Assembly (NCBI GenBank): GCA_965216845.1
Contig: OZ244200.1
Span: 930,001 to 994,000, forward strand
Source: Panacagrimonas sp965216845
GTDB taxonomy: Bacteria > Pseudomonadota > Gammaproteobacteria > Nevskiales > Nevskiaceae
DNA length: 64,000 nucleotides
Reading direction: 5' to 3'
The position numbers and the translations under genes are program-made. Of the stretch, positions 41,229-48,291 are shown piece by piece. Positions within the stretch are counted from its first letter, which is position 1; every line of letters starts with the position of its first letter. The notes under the pieces are model-generated. The model did no database searches. It was not told the DNA's origin and worked only from the letters and a program-made list of their open reading frames with translations.

Positions 41229-42103
41229 GTCGACGCAGTTTTCGCCAGAATGTTTCTGACCGCCGTCACATAATGCTCCGGGCAATCTTCCTGTGTGTAA
41301 TGCGCCGCGCTCGGCTCTTTGATGACGGTGGCGTCAGGGAAATGGCTTAACCAGCGTTTGATTTCCGGCGGCTTGGTGATCAAATCTTTCAGGCCGAAAA
41401 CAAAATGTACCGGTTTGTCAGCGAGCCGATGTAGCTGCGATTCAATCTCTTCCAGCCACGGCGTGGCAGCGACGATTTGTTTGGGAAACACGGCGGTGCC
41501 CATGCGTGATTCAGGGGTTGGAAAAGGCTTGGTGTAAGCGCTCAAATCAATTCGTTTGCGCGACTCTGGATTCATGAACATCGGCACCAGGGTTTTGGCG
41601 AACAGGTTGCGGTTCAGAATCAGCGATCGTCCGAGGCCGCTACCGAGGATGCTGGAAAACACCTTGCCCAGCAGGTTGGTTTTCCAGGCCCAGGTGCTGC
41701 TGATGACCATGCCGGCGACGCGATCCGGATTACGCGTGGCCACCCGCAGGCCGATGGGCCCACCCCAGTCCTGCATCACCAGCACGAATTGATCCAGCTT
41801 CAGATGATCAATCAGCAGCGCTTCCACCCATTGGGCGTGCTCCTGCGGTGTATATGCATAGCCGGACGGATGCTCTGACATGCCAAACCCCGGCAGGTCA
41901 TAAGCGATGCAGCGGCACTGACCGCGCAATGCCTTAATGATGTTGCGATACAGATAGGACCAGGTGGGGTTGCCGTGGCACATGACCACCGGGATGCCTT
42001 CGCCCTCGTCCACGTAGTGCATTGCGCTGCCCTGACGTTCAAACCAGTGGCTTTGGAAGGGGTACGCGTCAGCGTCAACTTGGAACGGGCGGTTCGGCAC
42101 CAT
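41225..42103 (-). CDS. Haloalkane-dehalogenase-like alpha/beta hydrolase
   Basis: The 292-residue enzyme has CHGNPTWSYLYRN, in which Asn45 corresponds to a halide-stabilising residue of dehalogenases, and VLVMQDWGGPIGLR, in which Asp112 is the nucleophile followed by the halide-binding Trp113. DLPGFGMSEHPSGYAY and SAAHYTQEDCPE (catalytic His) complete the pattern. An Asp rather than Ser nucleophile excludes ordinary esterases, but epoxide hydrolases remain possible. It is convergent with the P450/BVMO cluster. Confidence 0.75.
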   Translation of the reverse strand: MVPNRPFQVDADAYPFQSHWFERQGSAMHYVDEGEGIPVVMCHGNPTWSYLYRNIIKALRGQCRCIAYDLPGFGMSEHPSGYAYTPQEHAQWVEALLIDHLKLDQFVLVMQDWGGPIGLRVATRNPDRVAGMVISSTWAWKTNLLGKVFSSILGSGLGRSLILNRNLFAKTLVPMFMNPESRKRIDLSAYTKPFPTPESRMGTAVFPKQIVAATPWLEEIESQLHRLADKPVHFVFGLKDLITKPPEIKRWLSHFPDATVIKEPSAAHYTQEDCPEHYVTAVRNILAKTAST

Positions 42104-42170
42104 TGACTCCCGCTTGCGGAAACGCGCAGCTTACGAGAATCGCGTGACGGATTCACATGTGGCCGGCGGG

Positions 42171-43907
42171 TTACAGCGGTTCGCCAAACTGGATGGTGAC
42201 CGTGGCCGGATTCGACGCGGCGCGGCCGTCGTCGGCGATGTAGGTGAAGCTGTCACTGCCGTCGAACAGCTGGAAATCGGCCACGTAGGTAAAGCTGCCG
42301 TCAGGGTTCAGGCTCACGCTTCCGGCGGTCGGCAAGCTGATCAGCTGTGCCTGCAGCGTGTCGCCGTCGTCATCGCCATCGTTTTGCAGGACGCCGGGCG
42401 CGGCCACGGTGAGTGCCCCGCTTTCGTCAATAAGGAACAAATCGTCGCTTGCGGTGGGCGCCGCGTTCGGTGGTTCGGTGATGGTGACGGTGGCGATGCC
42501 GGAGCGGGCAGTCCCGTCGTCGGCCTGGTAGGTAAAGCTGTCGCTGCCGATGAAGGTTTCATCGGCAAAATATTCAAAGCTGCCATCAGGATTAAGCGTG
42601 AGTTGGCCACTGCCGGGTGGGTCCAGCACCAGCGCGATCAGACTATCGCCTTCGGGATCACTATCATTGCCCAGCACCCCCGGGGCGCCGGCGATCACGC
42701 CGCCGTTGACATCGAGCTCGAATGCATCATCCTGCGCGCTGGGCGGGTCGTTACTCGCGTTGACGGTGATGTTGACGGTGGCGTCATTGGAGCCGAGCAC
42801 GCCGTCCGAGGCGCGATATACAAAGCTGTCCGTGCCGCTGAAGTCCGCATTGGGTTGATACAGGAAGCCCCCGTCGCCTTCCAGCTCAATACTGCCGTTG
42901 GCCGGCGGCGTCACCAGGCTGGCCTGCAGCGTGAAGGTCTCGCTGTCCAGATCATTCGCCAGTACGCCGGGTGCGCTGATTTCCAGGTCAAGATCCTCAT
43001 CGGTCACGAACTGGTCGTCGCGTGCCAAGGGCGGCTGATTGCCAATATTGATTCCGGCGGCCAGCAAGTCCTCGTCAATTTGCGGCGGTGGCGTCATGCC
43101 ACTGATGTCAAAGGTATTGTTTCTAAAGCGGATGATCTCGGCGTTGATGTTCACGCCAAGCGGAAAGTTGACGAATGAATCGATGACGAACACGCCAAGG
43201 TTCTGGCCTTCCAAAAACCCGTCCAGGCGACCGTCGGACAGATCGTCAATCGAGGCGCGAATGGTTTCAAAGTCGGGGATGGTGCCGGCGCCGGCTGATT
43301 GCGCATGATTGGCATAGGCGAACCCGCCCAGCAACAGCGCGTATTGGCGTTGCTGGAGCGAAGCGTTCGGGTTTGGCGCCAAGGGCGGTTCCGGAATCAC
43401 CTGGGTCACGTCAAAGCCAATCGCCTGAGTGGACAGGTCCACCAGCGCGTCGTAAAACGTCAGGAAATTCACGCCCCCGGCCAGGCGTCTGGCGCGCTCC
43501 AACAGGGCATAGGTGTAAGGCGTGATAATCAGCGTGGTGCGCCCCGCCGGTAGCACGCTTTCCAGAATCTGTTCTGGCCCCAGAATGATACGGCGCTTGC
43601 GTTGCGGGTTGGGTTCCGGGTCGGACTCATCCACGAAGCTGCCGCCACGGGTGACGGCCAACAAGGCGTCCGTGGTGCCGGCGGGACGTTGGAAGTCAAA
43701 ACGGCCGTTGCCGTCGCTGATGACGGTGGCGATGGGCGCGCCGCTGGGAAAGCCTGCCTCGTCAATCAGGAACAGATCGATTTGCGCCTGTTGTACCGGC
43801 CCTTTCACCACCGCGCCTCGAACCGTCTGCGCCTGAATTGCTGCGTCCTGACCGCCGCAGGCGGACAGCAGCAGGCCACACAGCAGGGTGAGTCGAGCCC
43901 GCTTCAT
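42171..43907 (-). CDS. Lipoprotein with three cadherin-like/VCBS-type tandem domains
   Basis: The 578-residue protein has a lipobox (LLLSACGG). Residues ~25-290 form an unassigned domain starting VRGAVVKGPVQQAQIDLFLI, which looks like a carboxypeptidase-regulatory-like fold. Three ~95-residue repeats then follow with P-x-A-x-D-D at the start, A-P-G-V-L-x-N-D in the middle and D-S-F-[TV]-Y-x-A-[DS]-D-G near the end. These bind calcium and mediate surface adhesion in other proteins. Stop and start overlap with the upstream FecR gene, so both are in the same operon. Confidence 0.85.
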   Translation of the reverse strand: MKRARLTLLCGLLLSACGGQDAAIQAQTVRGAVVKGPVQQAQIDLFLIDEAGFPSGAPIATVISDGNGRFDFQRPAGTTDALLAVTRGGSFVDESDPEPNPQRKRRIILGPEQILESVLPAGRTTLIITPYTYALLERARRLAGGVNFLTFYDALVDLSTQAIGFDVTQVIPEPPLAPNPNASLQQRQYALLLGGFAYANHAQSAGAGTIPDFETIRASIDDLSDGRLDGFLEGQNLGVFVIDSFVNFPLGVNINAEIIRFRNNTFDISGMTPPPQIDEDLLAAGINIGNQPPLARDDQFVTDEDLDLEISAPGVLANDLDSETFTLQASLVTPPANGSIELEGDGGFLYQPNADFSGTDSFVYRASDGVLGSNDATVNITVNASNDPPSAQDDAFELDVNGGVIAGAPGVLGNDSDPEGDSLIALVLDPPGSGQLTLNPDGSFEYFADETFIGSDSFTYQADDGTARSGIATVTITEPPNAAPTASDDLFLIDESGALTVAAPGVLQNDGDDDGDTLQAQLISLPTAGSVSLNPDGSFTYVADFQLFDGSDSFTYIADDGRAASNPATVTIQFGEPL

Positions 43908-45373
43908 TGCGGCGTCACCGGCTGCGGATTGCCAAACGCGGCGCTGCCGTTGATGTCACGCTGGCCATTGCCGAGCGAATAGCTCAGGCCGGCCCCGGCG
44001 GGTAGATCATCCGCGCCGGGAATGATGAAGCCGGCGAAGTCACCGTTGGCGCCGCCGAACCCATCCACCGTGACGGCGTCGTAGCTGCCGCTGAACAGGC
44101 CGGTATCGGTGGACAAGTCGCCGCTGCCGGAGGCACGCCAGATCTGATTGGCGATACCCAGGTCAAGTTCGCTGAACACGGTTTGATTGGTGAAATCCGC
44201 TGCAAGGCTGGCCGAGCCGAGAAAGCCCACATTGCCGGCATTGTCGGCCGGATTGGTGTTGCCGGTGAGCGTAAAGCTGACAAAGCCGTTGCGCGGCAAG
44301 GCCGCTGCGCCATCGATGCTGGGGCCGACAATCCAGGCCAGGCTGGATTGCGATAGGTCGGCCGATGCGCCGGCGATGGTGGAGTCGCCACCCGACCAGC
44401 GCCCCCAACGGATGCCGGTTTGTGGGTCCATCCCGACATCAGTTTGCTGCGACTGCTTGATCTCATAACGGCCATCAAGCCCGTTGAAAGCGTTGAGTCC
44501 CGAATCAGACGGGCTCAGGTCACCCGCGCTGCCGAGCTTGGATTGCGCGCTGCCATCGCCGGATGGGGCGTAGGCGAAGGGCCGTGATTCGGCGCCGGGA
44601 CGCAGGCCATCCGGCGGTTCGGGCCGACTCGATGGCCGTGGCTTTTGCTGGGGTGGTGGCAGGGTTTGCGAGTCGTCAAACAGGTTTTTGGAATCCACCG
44701 TCGGTGGCGGTGGTTTGCGTTTGTGTTTCTCTTTGCCAGGCGGCAGGTGCAGAATCATTTCCGTGGGCGCCTTGATGCCGCGCTCGGGCGCGGCGGCGGC
44801 ATCCGCTACCGAGCCGTACTGTCCCTTGTTCAGCGTCAAGCTGTCGCCGCTTTTGCCGATGATGACGATGGCGCCGTCGGTCACGCGCGCATGCAGACCG
44901 TCGGGCGCGGATTGACAGTCTCCGTCGCAATACAAGACGCTGAAGTCGGTGCCGCGAATACCCACCGTCGCCACCGGCGTGATCAAGGCGTACTCATTGC
45001 GATCCAGGCTGCCGATGAGGCCCGTCAGGCTACGCAATCCGCCTTTGAGCAATCGCAACACCGCGCGGCCACCGCGCGCGCGGCTGGCGTTGGGCCGACG
45101 GTAGGCGTCGATGCGCAGTTGACTGGCCGCCCGCAGCGAGATGATGGCGCCATCGTCCATGCGCAGTTGCAGCAGGCTGTCGCGTTCGGTGCGCACCAGA
45201 TCGCCCGGTCTCACGGCGGTGCCCGACGACAGTTTCAGCCTTTGTCCGCCGCGGTCGGCATAGGCCATGCCGGAGATGAAACTCACTTTGCCGGCGGCCT
45301 GCGCGCCGAGGCTGAACAGGCTCAATAGCAAGGCGAGCAATACAAGATGTGACGGGCGTTTGAAGCGTTGCAT
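43904..45373 (-). CDS. FecR-domain periplasmic protein with C-terminal beta-rich (TbpB-barrel-like) region
   Basis: The ATG at 45373, two bases after the upstream stop, gives 489 residues. A signal peptide ends near GAQAAGKVSF. The FecR domain (~30-190) shows PGDLVRTERDSLLQLRMDDG and YALITPVATVGIRGTDFSV. After a Pro-rich linker (~225-280) comes a Gly/Ser-rich beta region (FVSFTLTGNT..., then GLFSGSYDAVTVDGFGGANG), which resembles the C-lobe barrel of transferrin-binding-protein-like lipoproteins. There is no anti-sigma transmembrane segment, so it is a non-signalling FecR protein. Its neighbour is a Slam-like protein. Confidence 0.75.
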   Translation of the reverse strand: MQRFKRPSHLVLLALLLSLFSLGAQAAGKVSFISGMAYADRGGQRLKLSSGTAVRPGDLVRTERDSLLQLRMDDGAIISLRAASQLRIDAYRRPNASRARGGRAVLRLLKGGLRSLTGLIGSLDRNEYALITPVATVGIRGTDFSVLYCDGDCQSAPDGLHARVTDGAIVIIGKSGDSLTLNKGQYGSVADAAAAPERGIKAPTEMILHLPPGKEKHKRKPPPPTVDSKNLFDDSQTLPPPQQKPRPSSRPEPPDGLRPGAESRPFAYAPSGDGSAQSKLGSAGDLSPSDSGLNAFNGLDGRYEIKQSQQTDVGMDPQTGIRWGRWSGGDSTIAGASADLSQSSLAWIVGPSIDGAAALPRNGFVSFTLTGNTNPADNAGNVGFLGSASLAADFTNQTVFSELDLGIANQIWRASGSGDLSTDTGLFSGSYDAVTVDGFGGANGDFAGFIIPGADDLPAGAGLSYSLGNGQRDINGSAAFGNPQPVTPQ

Positions 45374-45375
45374 CG

Positions 45376-46704
45376 CTACCAACTCCGTTTCAGGCTAAGG
45401 CCGGCTTGCAAGCGGTCATACTCATACAAATCCACATCTGATTGATTGCTGATCAAGGCCAGCAGCGGCGTGAGTGACCATCCGCCAAGAAAGGGAGGTG
45501 TTTCCATCTGGATATTCAGGCGGACCTGAACGTCCTGGCGTTCTTCGCCAAAAAACAGACCGTCGTAATCCGAGCCCAGCAGACCGCCGCCCATCTGCGC
45601 GCGCCAACCCCGGATCAAAACCGTGGCGCGCGCCTGCGCGCCGAACAGATTGCGACCAAATGGTGAATCGTCGTCACTGGCGTCTTCGGTGCCGCCAAGT
45701 GCGCCGACTTCGAACTGCCAGCGTCGCGCGCCTTGCGGTCGCCAGACCAGTGCCGAAGAGACGATGATTTGATTCACGTCCTGTACCTGCAGCAGTTCGT
45801 CATAACGCACGGCCGCCGTGCGCAGATTCAGTTGCCAGCGGCTGGCCGCCGAGATTGCGCGAGAAAGCCCCAGGTCAAGGCCAAGAATCTGGCGGTTGTC
45901 TTCGCCGTCCAACCACTGATTGGCGCCGAAAAAGTCCGTGTTGAACCGCCATGCAGAAGGGGACCAGACCAGGCCGGAGCGCCCACTGAGATCGGTTTGC
46001 GTGACGAATTCGGCATCCGGGTATTCGCGGTGCGCCAGTCCGCCGTCGACGCGCCAGCCCAGATCCGGGGTCAGCGGCGTGCGATAGCCGGCGTTGGCGG
46101 CCGCGCCAATATATGCCGAATCCGCTTCACGGCTGGCTTCGTTGAGCACAAAGCCCAGAAACTGATCGTCCGAGGTGCCGCCGTTGGCGTTGCTGTCGAA
46201 TCCGGCTTCGGCGTTGATCGCCGCGCTCCAGCCCGGCTCATAGGCGGTGGCACGGCGCTTGATGGCGGCTTGATAGCGTGTGATCGCGGCCCGCGCGCGC
46301 GCCGGTGGATTCTGGGTGGCAAGGATCGCGAATTCCCGTCGGGCGTCTTCATTGTCGCCGGCGGCGAAGTAGGCGCGTGCCAGATCCATTCGCGCCGCCG
46401 CATGATCCGGCGCGGCCGCGACCGCACGTTGCAAGGCGAAAATGGCCTGACTGTTGCGACCGCTGTGCAGCGCGGCAAGACCGAGCAGGTGATTGAACTC
46501 GGGGTCGAGTGCGCGCCGGGACGCCAACGGCAGCAGCGCTTGATAGGCTTGCTCGGCATCGCCGATGTTGCCACTGGCGACCAGGGACCGTGCTTGAATC
46601 AGGCTGCTGCTGACGGCTGGCTGTGCGTGGGCAGGTGCCGTCCACAGCGTCAGCGCGCAGAGCGAGCAGAATCCGGCGGCAAGCTGGCGCAGCGGCGAGG
46701 GCAC
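45376..46704 (-). CDS. Slam/DUF560-like TPR and beta-barrel outer-membrane protein
   Basis: The 442-residue protein has a signal peptide (ending APAHA), TPR-like helices (~35-150; NIGDAEQAYQALLPLASR, then HAAARMDLARAYFAAGDNEDARREFA) and a C-terminal barrel (~165-442) with alternating strands and a terminal aromatic (LSLKRSW). This is the surface-lipoprotein-assembly-modulator architecture, which moves TbpB-type proteins to the cell surface. It heads an operon with the FecR and cadherin-like genes, which are the natural client candidates. Confidence 0.8.
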   Translation of the reverse strand: MPSPLRQLAAGFCSLCALTLWTAPAHAQPAVSSSLIQARSLVASGNIGDAEQAYQALLPLASRRALDPEFNHLLGLAALHSGRNSQAIFALQRAVAAAPDHAAARMDLARAYFAAGDNEDARREFAILATQNPPARARAAITRYQAAIKRRATAYEPGWSAAINAEAGFDSNANGGTSDDQFLGFVLNEASREADSAYIGAAANAGYRTPLTPDLGWRVDGGLAHREYPDAEFVTQTDLSGRSGLVWSPSAWRFNTDFFGANQWLDGEDNRQILGLDLGLSRAISAASRWQLNLRTAAVRYDELLQVQDVNQIIVSSALVWRPQGARRWQFEVGALGGTEDASDDDSPFGRNLFGAQARATVLIRGWRAQMGGGLLGSDYDGLFFGEERQDVQVRLNIQMETPPFLGGWSLTPLLALISNQSDVDLYEYDRLQAGLSLKRSW

Positions 46705-46829
46705 GATCGTTGGTCAGGTGGATCGAAACAGAATTCAAGCTTGCCATAGCTTCGCGGCGCAAGTGTAATCGGCAGCCGCCATTGTTCGGCCTTGACCCAC
46801 CGTTGATCGGTGATTCATGCAGCTTGTTC

Positions 46830-46885
46830 TTGGTGGCGTTTCGGGCAGGGGCTACACTGGCTTGTCAGGTTTGACCGCCCGGTCA
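46830..46885 (+). promoter_or_regulatory. tolC-operon promoter and palindromic operator
   Basis: TTGGTG (46830-46835) and TACACT (46853-46858) are spaced 17 bases. Just downstream lies the perfect palindrome TGACCG-CC-CGGTCA (46872-46885), a form commonly bound by TetR-type repressors, 34 bases before the tolC-like start. No regulator gene is adjacent. Confidence 0.5.
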
Positions 46886-46919
46886 GGCTCAGACTCATCT
46901 GCTCGAACTGAAAACCGAT

Positions 46920-48275
46920 ATGTTCCCAGCTGCTTTTGCGCTGCCGACAAGAACCGCGCTTGCCTTCATCCTGATATTCCCGCTTTGCGCGCTGGCACAG
47001 GGGCGCCCGGGGCTGATGGAACTTTACGCCGACGCGCTGGCAAACAACTCCGGCTTTCAGGCGCGGCTGGCCGAATTTCGCATCGCCGCGCAACGCGAGC
47101 CGCAGGCGACCGGCAAGTTATTGCCGCAGGTCGGGCTGCGAGGCAGTTATGAGTACGTGGACGAAGACGTCAACGGCAACTTTTACGGCCTGGTTGATAT
47201 TCAGAACAAGGACAGTTTCGACAGCGGCGTGGTCGGTGCACAGCTCACCCAGGCACTTTACCGCCCCGAGCTTTGGATTGAGCGTGATCAGGCCAAGCTG
47301 CGCTTGACTCAGGCGCGATTCGCGCTGGATGAAGCCGAAGATTTGCTGCTGATCGGCGTCGCCAGCGCCTATTTCGGCGTGCTGGCGGCGGAAGACCACA
47401 TCCGGCTCACAAAGGCGGAGCGGGACGCGGTCGGTCGCCAGCTCGATCAAGTGGAAGGCCGCTTTCTTGCCGGTCTGGCCACCGAAGCTGATTATCAAAG
47501 CGCAGTCGCGCAACAGGCGCTGGTGGAAGCCAGGCAGCTTGAGGCCAAGGTTTTGCGCGAACAGGCGTACGCCAGCCTGCAGGTGGCGGCCGGCTCAGAG
47601 GTGTTGGCGGTTCGTCGTTTCAGCAAGGCCGTCGTACTGGCCACGCCCGAGCCGGCGCGGGTGGATGCCTGGGTCGAGCGGGCGCGTGAGCAGAATCAGA
47701 GCGTGGTCGGTCTGCGTCTGGGGCGGAAACTTGCCGATGGCGATCTGAAAAAAGCCCGCAAACTGCGCTGGCCGAATGTGGATCTCACCGCGCGCGGTTT
47801 GTTCTTGGACTCCGGTGGTGGTCTGACCGGCGAGCGAGAGGAACTTGAAAGTCGCGTCGGCATCAATTTGACGGTGCCGATTTACTCGGGCGGGCAGATC
47901 GGCGCCACCATCAAGCAAGCCGAGTTTGGCCGCCAGCGTGCGCAGGCATTGTTGGCCCAGGCCCAGGCCGAGGCCGCGCGCGACGCCCGCGTGTCGTTCT
48001 TGGATTGTGAGGTCGGCATTCAACGGATTCCGGCCTTGAAGGCCGCGCTGGAGGCCGCGCGCGCTGCTGAACAATCCACCCAGGCCGGCTTTGAAGTCGG
48101 CACCAAGACCACGGCCGACGCATTGCGCGCAGTGGAGCGACGCTACGCCGCGGAGCGCGACTATGCCGGTGCGCGGTACAAATTCATGCTGGATACGCTG
48201 CGTTTGAAGCACGCCGCCGGGAATCTGGCGAATACCGATCTGGCCCAGTTCGACCGTTTGCTGGAACGGCAATAA
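46920..48275 (+). CDS. TolC-family outer-membrane efflux channel
   Basis: The 451-residue protein has a signal peptide (LAFILIFPLCALAQG) and the two-repeat TolC fold: LMELYADALANNSGFQAR, then TGKLLPQVGLRGSYEY, VGAQLTQALYRPELWIERDQAKL and, in the second half, VGINLTVPIYSGGQIGATIKQ, with AGFEVGTKTTADALRA. This is the TolC of type I secretion/HlyD systems. It is 16 bases before the HlyD-fusion gene, so together they would form an export conduit. No ABC ATPase or RND pump is encoded here. Confidence 0.93.
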   Translation: MFPAAFALPTRTALAFILIFPLCALAQGRPGLMELYADALANNSGFQARLAEFRIAAQREPQATGKLLPQVGLRGSYEYVDEDVNGNFYGLVDIQNKDSFDSGVVGAQLTQALYRPELWIERDQAKLRLTQARFALDEAEDLLLIGVASAYFGVLAAEDHIRLTKAERDAVGRQLDQVEGRFLAGLATEADYQSAVAQQALVEARQLEAKVLREQAYASLQVAAGSEVLAVRRFSKAVVLATPEPARVDAWVERAREQNQSVVGLRLGRKLADGDLKKARKLRWPNVDLTARGLFLDSGGGLTGEREELESRVGINLTVPIYSGGQIGATIKQAEFGRQRAQALLAQAQAEAARDARVSFLDCEVGIQRIPALKAALEAARAAEQSTQAGFEVGTKTTADALRAVERRYAAERDYAGARYKFMLDTLRLKHAAGNLANTDLAQFDRLLERQ

Positions 48276-48291
48276 TTCTCGGTAGGTTCTT

